Source: a virus
Virus record (IMG/VR): IMGVR_UViG_3300010371_000002
Location: 29,961 to 93,960 of that record
Direction: 5' to 3' (one strand)
DNA: 64,000 nucleotides
The notes beneath the pieces were generated by a model that searched no databases, was not told the origin of the DNA, and saw only the letters and a program-made list of their open reading frames with translations. Positions 16,356 through 23,641 of the stretch are shown here, piece by piece. The number at the start of each line of letters is the position of its first letter. Position 1 is the first letter of the stretch. Both the position numbers and the translations under genes were made by a program.

Positions 16356-18032
16356 GGCGTCTCCTTTCAAGGGGATCACGAAGCGCCGCCCGCGCGCGTC
16401 CGAGAAGGTGATCTCGTCCACGGAATGCTCCGTGCCGATCAGGGAATCGTTTCCGGCGAACTTCGCGCCCTGGCCAGCCTTCACGTAGGCCACCGTCACA
16501 TGCGGGCGGTAATCCGGGAACGTGACCGTGGTGTCGCAGCCGCTTCGGATCTTCTGGTGGAGCGCGTGCAGGTCCGGGCTGTGGACATCAAACTTCACGA
16601 CATCATCGCGCCCGTCCTTGCCCTCGAACACGCTCGTGGGACCGAACCGCAGCGTGACTGGCCCATGATCCTTCACAGCCGCCGCCACGGCATGCGGATC
16701 GAACGTATGGAGTCCGTAGCAGACCGTGCAGTGCGGCGTGTCCTCGCGGCCATCCTCGCCCATGTCAGCATCGGGGATGGATGCCGCAAACCCCGTCACG
16801 AGATCCGCGAGAGCGGGCGGAAGGTCGATCTGCGTGGACGCGAAGGTGTGCCGGAAGTCGCTCGCCCCGAGCCGTGCGGCCATCGCTCCACATTTCGGGC
16901 AGACATTGTAACGCCCTCGAACGTTGTCTTCTGTTTCAAATTCGTGTCGGCAGTTCGTGCAGGCGAACGAGTACCGATGGGGTTTCTCCTCGCCCGTCGG
17001 CTTGTCGATGTGAAGCGACCCCAGATCCGTGAAAGATGCTTTTTCAGAATCATCGGGGGCAACTTCCAGGAAGCACTGGCAGCGAAAGCCGTGGCACGCG
17101 AGATCGAAGCTCTGCGGGTAGAGTCCGGTGGCCGCGAAGTCCTCGGCCGGCATCGGGCCAAGAGACGCCATCTCCAGGCAGTCGCGGCAGGATTCCTTCG
17201 TCGCCCCGATCCGCCAGATGATGGACTGCCCACTCTCCACCGCGCCCGCGACCAATCCCGCCCAGTACTGCGACAGAATCGCGTTGCAATACAGCGTCAC
17301 ACGCCGCCGAACCGTATCATCCGAAAGTGGAGAGGGTTGCGACTGAGAAGTTTGATCTGATCCCTGCTCCGCAGCCGAATTAGCGTCCGCATTCTCGCGC
17401 GAGATATGAGCGGCATTGGCGAATAAGCGTAGTGCGTCAGCCTGAGTGTCTACAAATGGCTTTGTTGCGTCTTCTGGCGATGAAGCAGATCCCACGGGTG
17501 CTGCGGCGGTAAATCCTTCCTGGTAGGCTTCCTGGGCGTTCTTTTCGATACCGTCGATGGCTTCGGTGATCTCCGAACTCTCGGCGGATGTCACGGCCCC
17601 GTAGAGCAACAGCCAGAGCAGAATCAACCCATGGTGCAGGTTCGCGCTCATCCAGTGCGGCCGCCATGTCCACCCGTCAGGCGCGGAGGAATCGGCGCTG
17701 AACTGCCCCGGATGATCCGCTTCGAGCATCTGGCTCCAGAGTCTGGCGAACCAGGCGCGGCCAGCTTGCCCACCCCAGAGCAGGGCCGACACGTAGCCGG
17801 GGCTGTCATGGGGCAGATCGAGGAACCGGCGATTGCGGAGCCAGAACCGATGCGCCTTGCGTGCCTTGTCAGGGCTGACCGTTCCTCCTGTGGCGATTCG
17901 GTGCGCCCATGCGATGGTTCCGGCTTCCAGGCCGTCGCCGCCATGCCCCGCATCCACCATCCCGGCCCCCGTTCGGCATGCGTCCTGCACGGCTTTCGGT
18001 GGCTTGAAGTCGATGTGGACGTAATTGGACAT
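14493..18032 (-). CDS. MuF-zinc ribbon-2H phosphoesterase-protease-scaffold fusion
   Basis: The ORF encodes 1179 residues with several domains. About 241-325 resembles MuF/SPP1 gp7 minor head proteins (IIWRIGATKESCRDCLEM). C358, C361, C378 and C381 form a zinc ribbon. H434-C-T436 and H511-V-T513 are the two HxT motifs of a 2H (LigT-like) phosphoesterase, which acts on RNA 2',3' ends or cyclic phosphates. About 561-700 contains the conserved SYKLPIADIVGG. About 712-870 resembles the Mu gpI protease (FAPVPIDLEHVPTMLDGKLG). Residues 973-1179 are the scaffold. Normally these are separate neighbouring genes. Internal ribosome sites suggest several products. The start lies just after a terminator-like hairpin. 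Confidence 0.75.
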   Translation of the reverse strand: MSNYVHIDFKPPKAVQDACRTGAGMVDAGHGGDGLEAGTIAWAHRIATGGTVSPDKARKAHRFWLRNRRFLDLPHDSPGYVSALLWGGQAGRAWFARLWSQMLEADHPGQFSADSSAPDGWTWRPHWMSANLHHGLILLWLLLYGAVTSAESSEITEAIDGIEKNAQEAYQEGFTAAAPVGSASSPEDATKPFVDTQADALRLFANAAHISRENADANSAAEQGSDQTSQSQPSPLSDDTVRRRVTLYCNAILSQYWAGLVAGAVESGQSIIWRIGATKESCRDCLEMASLGPMPAEDFAATGLYPQSFDLACHGFRCQCFLEVAPDDSEKASFTDLGSLHIDKPTGEEKPHRYSFACTNCRHEFETEDNVRGRYNVCPKCGAMAARLGASDFRHTFASTQIDLPPALADLVTGFAASIPDADMGEDGREDTPHCTVCYGLHTFDPHAVAAAVKDHGPVTLRFGPTSVFEGKDGRDDVVKFDVHSPDLHALHQKIRSGCDTTVTFPDYRPHVTVAYVKAGQGAKFAGNDSLIGTEHSVDEITFSDARGRRFVIPLKGDAMPQPAHVHFKVGDISLPIAPRDHPWDAGAAAKRVRDHTGSDKEPTGNFGKAFLACAGDPKLFTSYKLPIADIVGGKLTIIPHGAFNAAARLKQTDLPAASRKSAEEDLEKIYKRMADQFHDPEIVAPWLPDDDGDDDSAVMPKGYTGKRKAKMAAFSLTANQGSRFEDGDYVYYPNSFLFEVGDYPDKKFSLNTAEMNQAVQDFAPVPIDLEHVPTMLDGKLGDVIDARTDGKKLFGTVKIPKWLDSQLPEDKPVSCEWDRTSKKLTGLALVEHPRITGAALMAAFNAAEAAGFKSGQSGGPPTTQGKVLMGDTSGYYSNPHQVVHDFACSQGAHCPGKSMFGTPREVEGRADFITPELLREIQKHHDNAAKMGADCDAYMSKLAIGHPLAHQASMTSLPAMMSADRSGKEKKMNVWQTIAAKFKKLPDDATEEQVVAVFAEATKEADAGATTTGGGLSEADKAEFSSLKVELAKLREENVALKTDFSAEQTKQAEQAKAAHFAQNSAWIKSMADEFRITSHEAESLTKKLGEVEPAFFDAHIRPLYQDREPIAALVGFQSTRVPRGTQNGADDAEIITFARDRAKKDNITFGKALEIVSREHPDKAAAYRASAPVAGGK

Positions 18033-18035
18033 GGC

Positions 18036-18061
18036 AACAAAAAAGCGCCCTCGGAGGCGCT
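18036..18061 (-). terminator. Rho-independent terminator before the MuF fusion gene
   Basis: On the minus strand AGCGCC, a six-base loop and GGCGCT are followed by six T. It sits only a few bases upstream of the ATG at 18032. It would stop transcripts coming from the sugar-cassette operon, so the head genes may rely on read-through, antitermination or a local promoter that I could not identify. Confidence 0.6.
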
Positions 18062-18070
18062 ATCGGGTAG

Positions 18071-18076
18071 TACAAT
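18071..18076 (+). promoter_or_regulatory. -10 box (TACAAT) of plus-strand moron
   Basis: TACAAT ends two nt before the first in-frame ATG (18079). Because transcription normally begins about seven bases after the -10, the real start codon is more likely 18094 or 18109. Confidence 0.45.
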
Positions 18077-18078
18077 AG

Positions 18079-18393
18079 ATGCAGTATTGCGAAATGGGGC
18101 GAAATTATATGAATGATCGCAACGAAATCACCGGCTTGAACACATTGTCACAGCCGTGGAATCAAGTCGGCAGCCGCGCACTCTCCACTGAAGACCTCAC
18201 TGCCGTACGGGCCAAGATGATCCGTGAGTGGGGAACACCGAAGCCCGAACCTCATCTCTACGTCCCGGCAAACTGGCAAGAAAGCGAGTACTGGCGGGCC
18301 GCTGTTGGGTTCTGGACAAACGACCGTAGCCTTATCAGTGATCGATACCTGGAAGCCATTAATCACGTGGTCCACGAGATGCTCATGGGGTGA
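18079..18393 (+). CDS. Hypothetical moron protein
   Basis: The frame gives up to 104 residues; the likely protein starts at 18094 or 18109 (MNDRNEITGLNTLSQPWNQV) given the position of the TACAAT box. It is soluble and rich in Trp, Glu and Arg, with a helical C-terminus (DRYLEAINHVVHEMLMG). It and the next gene are a two-gene plus-strand island inside a minus-strand late operon, each with its own promoter. Function unknown. Confidence 0.65.
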   Translation: MQYCEMGRNYMNDRNEITGLNTLSQPWNQVGSRALSTEDLTAVRAKMIREWGTPKPEPHLYVPANWQESEYWRAAVGFWTNDRSLISDRYLEAINHVVHEMLMG

Positions 18394-18399
18394 TACAAT
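18391..18399 (+). promoter_or_regulatory. Extended -10 promoter, leaderless start
   Basis: TGATACAAT is an extended -10 (TGn plus TACAAT at 18394-18399). It overlaps the stop of the previous gene and ends five nt before the ATG at 18405, predicting a leaderless message. Confidence 0.55.
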
Positions 18400-18404
18400 C
18401 AAGC

Positions 18405-18707
18405 ATGGAAAAGCAAATCACATGGTCCGATTTCGCGGGGGCAAAATGCGATCCCGTCGGTGACATGCTCTCAATGGCGGAATCGCGCGAGGACGTCGAA
18501 TATCTACAGCGCATGCTTCTGCGTGAAGACGCGCCCGAGGAAACCGTCAATCGGTTTGAACAGGCAAAGTCTCAGCTTCCGCAGTTTGGTCCAAGTCCAA
18601 TCCGTCCGATGATTCATCCGGCGCTGAATGCTCTTGAACTTGAAGAGGCTGTGCGGGAGTGGATTCGGTCGGGATTGCCGGATCGTCCACGCTCTCAGGC
18701 AGACTGA
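18405..18707 (+). CDS. Hypothetical acidic moron protein
   Basis: The product has 100 residues (MEKQITWSDFAGAKCDPVGD), acidic and helical (ESREDVEYLQRMLLREDAPE). The ATG is five nt downstream of an extended -10 box. Its 3' half overlaps the convergent zinc protein gene at 18547-18963 by 161 bp. Both frames look coding: this one from its promoter and helices, the other from its Cys pairs. Role unknown. Confidence 0.6.
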   Translation: MEKQITWSDFAGAKCDPVGDMLSMAESREDVEYLQRMLLREDAPEETVNRFEQAKSQLPQFGPSPIRPMIHPALNALELEEAVREWIRSGLPDRPRSQAD

Positions 18708-18963
18708 CGGGTTCCTCATCGAGATCGACGGGTGGCAATTCGGGGTGTCCTTCGTCGCCCAGGTTCGGGCAGTGGATGCCGTCCGGGACATAGACCCCGC
18801 AGTAGGTACACACTCCGTAAATACTGAAGCAATGCGAGCAGTAGTAGGTGTTGACGATGGGGCTGTCGAACTCGCCGCCTTCGAGTCGTGACTGGTCGTG
18901 CTGATACCGGCAACCGCCGCAGTAGACACGATGTCCGTTCAATTCAAGGAATGGATAGCTCAC
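18547..18963 (-). CDS. Zinc-knuckle protein with acidic tail
   Basis: The protein has 138 residues. The N-terminal ~70 hold paired cysteines (CGGC, CSHC, CTYC and a following HC) with conserved-looking spacing, suggesting one or two zinc sites. The rest is a disordered Pro/Glu/Asp-rich tail. The start overlaps the stop of the upstream gene by 4 bp, so the two are translationally coupled. The tail region is antisense to the plus-strand gene at 18405. No family recognised. Confidence 0.6.
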   Translation of the reverse strand: MSYPFLELNGHRVYCGGCRYQHDQSRLEGGEFDSPIVNTYYCSHCFSIYGVCTYCGVYVPDGIHCPNLGDEGHPELPPVDLDEEPVSLPESVDDPAIPTESTPAQPLQVQEHSAPDESSDGLDLDQTAEAETLPVQTD

Positions 18964-19367
18964 TGCGTCTCTCCTTCCTCAAAGACCTTGAGACCACGGA
19001 TCGCGTGTATCAAGCCGGAGGGAGTGCGGCCGTCGGGTGAGCAGAACCGCGAAACCTCTTGGTACTCCGCGTGCGTGGCCAGCGCCCTGGCATTCTCCGT
19101 GCTCAGATGCATCTCCGAAGCTTCACGGCCATAGCGGGCCATGTAGCCGCGCTTAGCCGCCTTCAGGCTGTCGAACGGTTGAGACTCCTCCCAGTGCCAT
19201 GTATCGGTATCCGGTATGGCGAAGAAACCTTCCGCACCGGACACATACGACCCGATCACACTGGGCTTGAAATACTGGTACTGGTGCGTACTTGTCTCAC
19301 TCTCGGGTGATGTCGCTTTTTGCTCAATTACGCCGACACAGCACCGCAATGGACCTGACTTTGGCAT
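18960..19367 (-). CDS. Hypothetical protein
   Basis: The product has 135 residues from the ATG at 19367, chosen because AGGA lies six nt upstream; an ATG two codons earlier is possible. The middle (DSLKAAKRGYMARYGREASE and LSTENARALATHAEYQEVSR) is helical and basic. It is coupled to the zinc protein downstream and follows the glycosyltransferase genes. No recognisable motif. Confidence 0.55.
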   Translation of the reverse strand: MPKSGPLRCCVGVIEQKATSPESETSTHQYQYFKPSVIGSYVSGAEGFFAIPDTDTWHWEESQPFDSLKAAKRGYMARYGREASEMHLSTENARALATHAEYQEVSRFCSPDGRTPSGLIHAIRGLKVFEEGETQ

Positions 19368-19376
19368 GATCATTCC

Positions 19377-20264
19377 TCAATAGGGATACTGGGCGGCGAC
19401 GTCTTGCATTCGGAGACGGCGGAGCGCGGGCGGCAGGTAGCCATGGAATCCGCAGACGATGGGCTTTCGGTCATGCGGATCGCAATGCCCGCAGTAGTTC
19501 CAGGGATACCGGAGCGTCACAAGCCCCGCTTGATAATCAGGCTCATCCAGTAATAGCCGCATCATGGCGTCCTGGTCATCGGGAGACCCTTCGTGTTCCA
19601 TGGCCCGCACGTGCTCGAAATAGCGCAGGCTGTCCGGTGTGACGCGCACATAGAAGCAGCCAGTCTGCCAGTGGAAGACATCGCCTGCCCAAGGGCAGAA
19701 CCCGATAATCCGCATCCCGAGCCACGCATGCGTCGGAAGTGCCGTTCTCAGATCCACCGAGAGATCCGCCACGAATGAGTCGGCGTCGATCCAGAAGATA
19801 TGCGTGTACCGACCGCTTCGCATGGCCTCCAGAATCAAGTCGATTCGGAACCATTTCGGGGAATGGTTCTCGCCGGGATCAGCCGCGAGGTATTCGTACC
19901 CCTGCCGGTCACAGTACTCGCGGTGCCGCGCTTCATGGTCCCGCACCATCCCCGCGAACTCACCGGACAGACCGCATGTCAAAAAGAGCGGTTTGGCATC
20001 CTGCGCGAAGCTTTCTCTCAGGGTGCCGCGCTCTGCCTGCTCATCCGGCAAACGATTTTGAGGCTTGGAATCGCCAATTCTTGCAACGGTAAAAGACGTG
20101 ATTCTCGTGTGCGGGTTATATACTTCGTCCAGAATGCGAGTTGGGCATCCGGCTCGCTCGTCAAGAATACGTGCGATCAAAGATGGTTCCTTAACGCCCA
20201 GCACCAAGATCTCTGCATCGCTCACTTCAATAAGTGTGATGGTGGAGTCATATTTATCGGTCAT
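19377..20264 (-). CDS. GT-A glycosyltransferase (galactosyltransferase-like)
   Basis: The protein has 295 residues from the ATG at 20264, which shares ATGA with the stop of the upstream gene. It has a DxD-type metal and nucleotide-sugar motif in THIFWIDADSFVADL, preceded by KWFRIDLILEAM, and the later DDQDAMMRLLLDEPDYQAGL that resembles acceptor loops of the GMA12/MNN10 family. It should transfer a sugar from a nucleotide-sugar donor in the cytosol. With the two genes before it, it forms a sugar-modification operon, probably decorating virion proteins or the host surface. Confidence 0.7.
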   Translation of the reverse strand: MTDKYDSTITLIEVSDAEILVLGVKEPSLIARILDERAGCPTRILDEVYNPHTRITSFTVARIGDSKPQNRLPDEQAERGTLRESFAQDAKPLFLTCGLSGEFAGMVRDHEARHREYCDRQGYEYLAADPGENHSPKWFRIDLILEAMRSGRYTHIFWIDADSFVADLSVDLRTALPTHAWLGMRIIGFCPWAGDVFHWQTGCFYVRVTPDSLRYFEHVRAMEHEGSPDDQDAMMRLLLDEPDYQAGLVTLRYPWNYCGHCDPHDRKPIVCGFHGYLPPALRRLRMQDVAAQYPY

Positions 20265-21181
20265 GCCACGATCCTTGTCACGGACTGAATGAAGGCGCTC
20301 AAATCCTGCTCGTACATGACGAGTTCGATATTGGGAACCTCCAACCAGCGCCGGAAGTAGCTCACCGGCGAGGAAAGCGGCTTGTTGCCGAGCACGCACG
20401 CCGGGAGGCTCTGGACCGCGCAGTAATGCGACAGGCCGCTCGCCGTCGTGATGACGCCAGAACTTTGTTCCGAGAGAGCCATCACCGCCGTCATGCTAGG
20501 GGCGCTGTTCACCAGATCAATAATTCTCGGATGTCTGCCTTTTGGTTCCCAGCCCTGCCCGACAAGCACATACGTCCACGGCGTGTAATTTACGAGGAAC
20601 GACAGCGCTTGCTCCCAGTGCGGCCAGTGATCCTCGATGGGCGAGCTGTTGAGCGAAAGCGGATTGACCACAAAGAAGCGATTATCAATTTGCGATGAAA
20701 CCGATGTGGCCCAGTTCCACGCCGATTGAGGAAGGCGCGCTCCATTCCACCGGTGGACCGCACGCTGACGCATCCAGGGCTGCGAGGCTCCCATGGTGGT
20801 ATTCAGGACATGCCCCGTGACCCCTGCTCTTGCCCGCAGTTCCCTCGTGGGTTCCATGTCCTGATCGAGCGGCGTGTCGGCGATATACCGGCACACGCGC
20901 CAGTAATCCGCCCCGTCGCGAGGCTGCACATGAACGACTTCCCGAACCCCCGATTGAAGTCTCAGGAAACAAGGGATCATGGGATCTCGCGCCCAGCAGA
21001 GGATGCCGCCTTCGCCGATCATGGACCGGAACGCGCCGAAATCGATCAGGCAATCGCCCCAAGCCCCTACGCACGTACCCCAGCGCAAAGGAGGGGCCGC
21101 CGGTCGCCATCGGTGCGGCTTGTCACAGGGCAGCGCGATATTCCCGCCACGCCACGGGTCCGAAAAAGTGGTGTCCTCCAT
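20261..21181 (-). CDS. GT-B glycosyltransferase, GT9/heptosyltransferase-like
   Basis: The product has 306 residues from the ATG at 21181, which overlaps the upstream stop (TGATG) and has GAGAGG eight nt before; a GTG three codons earlier is possible. The C-terminal half has SSGVITTASGLSHYCAVQSL followed by PACVLGNK, the donor-binding pattern of GT9-type enzymes such as ADP-heptose transferases. A Trp-rich N-terminus includes GTCVGAWGDCLIDF. It is the middle gene of the sugar cassette. Confidence 0.6.
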   Translation of the reverse strand: MEDTTFSDPWRGGNIALPCDKPHRWRPAAPPLRWGTCVGAWGDCLIDFGAFRSMIGEGGILCWARDPMIPCFLRLQSGVREVVHVQPRDGADYWRVCRYIADTPLDQDMEPTRELRARAGVTGHVLNTTMGASQPWMRQRAVHRWNGARLPQSAWNWATSVSSQIDNRFFVVNPLSLNSSPIEDHWPHWEQALSFLVNYTPWTYVLVGQGWEPKGRHPRIIDLVNSAPSMTAVMALSEQSSGVITTASGLSHYCAVQSLPACVLGNKPLSSPVSYFRRWLEVPNIELVMYEQDLSAFIQSVTRIVA

Positions 21182-22308
21182 CAAAGACACCTCTCAATCG
21201 GGACCGCGTACAGAACCGTCTCCCACCCCATATCCTCATAGCACCGGGCATAGAATCGGTAGTTCTCGCAGACACTTGCCAGAAAGGCTGGAATGGTCCA
21301 CAGGTCGGATGGGCGGTGATAGAGGCAGCAGGCGATGACGGGGCGGTCACGGCGGATTGTTTCGACTCCACCCCGAAGCGCTTCGAGCTCGGCACCTTCG
21401 ATGTCAAGCTTCCAGAGCGATGTGAGGTGGTATCGGCAAAGCTCATCAATCATCGCCGCCGGAACCTCAATACCCTGGTCGTCAATTCGTGCCGATACTC
21501 CCGATCCATTGATCCGCACGGACTTGACTGCCGGGTCACCGACGAGAGCGCACAAACGCCGTCGGCATTCCGGCAACAATTTCGACTGGATGGCGTTCAG
21601 CTTCTCGAAGTTTCCGGGGTTGGCCTCGATGGTGAAGACGCTAGCCTGGTACATGTCGTACCGCTTGCGGAACTCCAGCATGGTATCGCCGTCATAGGCT
21701 CCGCAGTCCAGAAAGCTCTCATCCTCGCGCGGTCGGTACAGCGTGAAGTCGAAGTAGATATCCTCTGGCAGCGAATACGATGGGCGCGGCTTGTACGTCG
21801 CCGTCCGGTCGCTGTAGGTTTTGAAGAAACCGTAGGCGTCCCGCACGACCTGCCGCGAAGCTTCATCGCTCCACGCATCAAGCCAGGTCTCGGGATGCGG
21901 CGGGACGTCGGCCCATGCGGGCAGCTTCAGCGCGTTGAAGTGCTGCCAGAGCGTCCACCAATGCACGATGCGGTCAGGAGAGACGCCAAGGTCGATAAGT
22001 TGCCGCCGCACATCTTCCGCGCCGAGGTGAACGAGGATGACGTAGGTGGTACAAGCGGGAACCCAGCCATCATGATGAGGCGCATGGATGACGTGCCCAT
22101 TGTAACCAACGGCTAAGTCGTGTTTCGCACCATCGTTATCCATGAAGGCGACGATAGGATATCCTGGGATACCGTCCGGGAAATGTTCCAATAGCTGGCG
22201 ACAGAGATTGCCGCAGCCTACGATTGCAAGGAAGCCGGACGGCGGGATAAGGCACTCCCATTCGGTTTGAGGTGTGGTGGCTTCACAAGGCGCTGTTACT
22301 GCTTGCAT
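21181..22308 (-). CDS. FkbM-family methyltransferase with sugar-sensing N-domain
   Basis: The protein has 375 residues. The first ~110 form a Rossmann-like domain (FLAIVGCGNLCRQLLEHFPD, then VAFMDND) often fused to such enzymes. The second half has the FkbM methyltransferase pattern: FLDCGAYDGDTMLEF for SAM binding, FTIEANPGNFEKL, LWKLDIEGAELEALRGG, and a final PVIACCLYHRPSDLW. FkbM enzymes O-methylate sugars and polyketides, so it likely caps the glycan built by the next two gene products. GAGG lies seven nt before the start. Confidence 0.8.
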   Translation of the reverse strand: MQAVTAPCEATTPQTEWECLIPPSGFLAIVGCGNLCRQLLEHFPDGIPGYPIVAFMDNDGAKHDLAVGYNGHVIHAPHHDGWVPACTTYVILVHLGAEDVRRQLIDLGVSPDRIVHWWTLWQHFNALKLPAWADVPPHPETWLDAWSDEASRQVVRDAYGFFKTYSDRTATYKPRPSYSLPEDIYFDFTLYRPREDESFLDCGAYDGDTMLEFRKRYDMYQASVFTIEANPGNFEKLNAIQSKLLPECRRRLCALVGDPAVKSVRINGSGVSARIDDQGIEVPAAMIDELCRYHLTSLWKLDIEGAELEALRGGVETIRRDRPVIACCLYHRPSDLWTIPAFLASVCENYRFYARCYEDMGWETVLYAVPIERCL

Positions 22309-22952
22309 GTTGCGGCCTCGCTTTTCTGATGGCGTTTCAGTTCCGCGAAGTCCGCAATAAGCCGTTCAGCGCAAAGGATCGCGGCGTCCCACACCGGCAT
22401 ATCACCGGTATCCGATTGATCCCTGAAACGATACGAGAAAACTTGCCTGCTACCATCCGGGTTGCAGAAGGAGGGCGACTGAAACTCCACCTGGACAAAG
22501 CCGCGCCCACACGTCTTCGTGCCGGAAAACTGTGCGATGACCGGATAAATACATTCGGCCAGATTCTTCTGGGTCCACTCCATCCCCTCCATATCGGCCT
22601 TCATGAACCGGTATGGCTTGGTTTCCCATCCGACTTCATTGGGACCGACGATAAGGACGGAAACGTAAATCGAATCGGGCGATTGATCCACGGGGCAACC
22701 GGCTGGGTCCACCTCACGTACGGTCGCTCGAAGCTCCTCCATATTGGCATAGACTGACAGGAGCGGGAATGTGGAATGCGACACCGTGACACAGAACGCC
22801 TGGCGCTGGAAATTGAACTCCATGCCGACGAATTCGGCACCGTCGGGAAGGAACTCTACCGTAACCGCCGCCTTGCCCTGAAGCGCGGTCAGTATCGTCC
22901 CCTGTGTCACGTAAAAGCACTTAATACGTCTTTCTTCGATTGCTGATGGCAT
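22296..22952 (-). CDS. Hypothetical protein upstream of the sugar cassette
   Basis: The product has 218 residues, a mixed alpha/beta protein with several Cys and a long beta-rich centre. Its 3' end overlaps the FkbM gene start by 13 bp, so it is cotranslated with the cassette. It might be the acceptor or a structural protein; nothing in the sequence decides. Not recognised. Confidence 0.6.
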   Translation of the reverse strand: MPSAIEERRIKCFYVTQGTILTALQGKAAVTVEFLPDGAEFVGMEFNFQRQAFCVTVSHSTFPLLSVYANMEELRATVREVDPAGCPVDQSPDSIYVSVLIVGPNEVGWETKPYRFMKADMEGMEWTQKNLAECIYPVIAQFSGTKTCGRGFVQVEFQSPSFCNPDGSRQVFSYRFRDQSDTGDMPVWDAAILCAERLIADFAELKRHQKSEAATCKQ

Positions 22953-23025
22953 CGTTCGCGCCCTCCCCAGAGCGCTCCCACTGGTGTTGCCCCTTTACGT
23001 CCAGACAACACAAAGACCCTGAGCA

Positions 23026-23047
23026 TGAGACGGTGGGTATCGTCTCA
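23026..23047. other. 7-bp hairpin in the 22953-23096 intergenic gap
   Basis: TGAGACG and CGTCTCA flank an 8-nt loop between the virion-like gene (stop 23097) and the gene starting at 22952. There is no T-tract, so it is not an obvious terminator. The remaining gap shows nothing else. Confidence 0.35.
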
Positions 23048-23096
23048 CGGCCGTCGCCGCTGCCCAGGGCCAACTGATTCAAAACCGCCCGAGGAA

Positions 23097-23444
23097 TTAC
23101 CCTACGGAGATCCAGGCATCCACGGTGCCGTTCGTGCCACCTGAAAGCGATGTGCAATTTGCACGCACCTGCGAGACTGGCTTATCGACCACAAAGACGA
23201 TGTCGCCGCTGGCTTGAGGGGTCAGCGTCCATGTCCCGAGCGTAAACCATTTCGTACCGCCGTCACAGGAGCCTTCCAGTGTCACAACAGCTGTGGTGGG
23301 CGGCGTTCCAACCGGCCCAAGCTCCACCTGAAGCCCGAAGGACACGCAGGTTGTGGAAACGCTCGCCGCCAGTCCCGCCCCGGTCGCAGCCCCGGCAATG
23401 ATGGAATGGAAGCTCTGGCGAAACGGGAATGTGACGCTACTCAT
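23097..23444 (-). CDS. Small virion-like beta-rich protein
   Basis: The protein has 115 residues, is Thr, Ser, Gly and Val-rich with few charges, and contains TTAVVTLEGSCDGGTKWFTL, similar in style to single-domain decoration or Ig-like virion proteins. It follows the coiled-coil protein and a tRNA-like RNA. Position suggests a capsid accessory protein, but the family is not recognised. Confidence 0.6.
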   Translation of the reverse strand: MSSVTFPFRQSFHSIIAGAATGAGLAASVSTTCVSFGLQVELGPVGTPPTTAVVTLEGSCDGGTKWFTLGTWTLTPQASGDIVFVVDKPVSQVRANCTSLSGGTNGTVDAWISVG

Positions 23445-23477
23445 GGGATAGCCTCAGATCGCAAAGAGGAGGAGGTT

Positions 23478-23618
23478 GGTCAGGATGGGATTCGAACCCA
23501 TGGCGGTCTGCGTATCGAGTCTTCGGCCTCACACAGCCCGTCTAGCCGATCAAGCGCGGCTATTCACCGCATATCAACGATAGACCTGAGCAGCGCATAG
23601 CGCCTCCGTCACCTGACC
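23478..23618 (-). tRNA. tRNA-like RNA with atypical 141-nt core
   Basis: On the minus strand GGTCAGG (23618-23612) pairs exactly with CCTGACC (23484-23478), and the latter directly follows a textbook T arm, ATGGG-TTCGAAT-CCCAT. U8 follows the 5' strand. The interior is about 103 nt instead of about 43 and does not give a normal D arm or a 5-bp/7-nt anticodon arm. It folds as an elongated first arm (closing GAC/GTC, inner GCGC-TAT-GCGC), a hairpin TAGCCG-8 nt-CGGCTA, and a CTGTGT/ACGCAG arm. It may be a degenerate tRNA, a tRNA with an insertion, or a tRNA mimic. No anticodon can be assigned. Confidence 0.45.
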
Positions 23619-23641
23619 ACTCTCATTGTACCTGCGGACTG

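Noticed and set aside
13252-17360. Plus-strand frames of 642 and 727 codons over capsid and head genes
   Set aside because: Antisense to the major capsid and MuF fusion genes, Arg/Val/Gly/Asp-rich without motifs.
20830-22116. 428-codon plus-strand frame
   Set aside because: Antisense to the glycosyltransferase and FkbM genes, which have clear motifs.
22921-23157. 78-codon minus-strand frame in the gap beside the virion-like gene
   Set aside because: It overlaps both neighbours in other frames, has no ribosome site and has shadow-like composition; the gap is better read as noncoding with a hairpin.
23478-23618. tmRNA as identity of the tRNA-like element
   Set aside because: Too short, and no tag-peptide frame or pseudoknot-sized region between acceptor strands.
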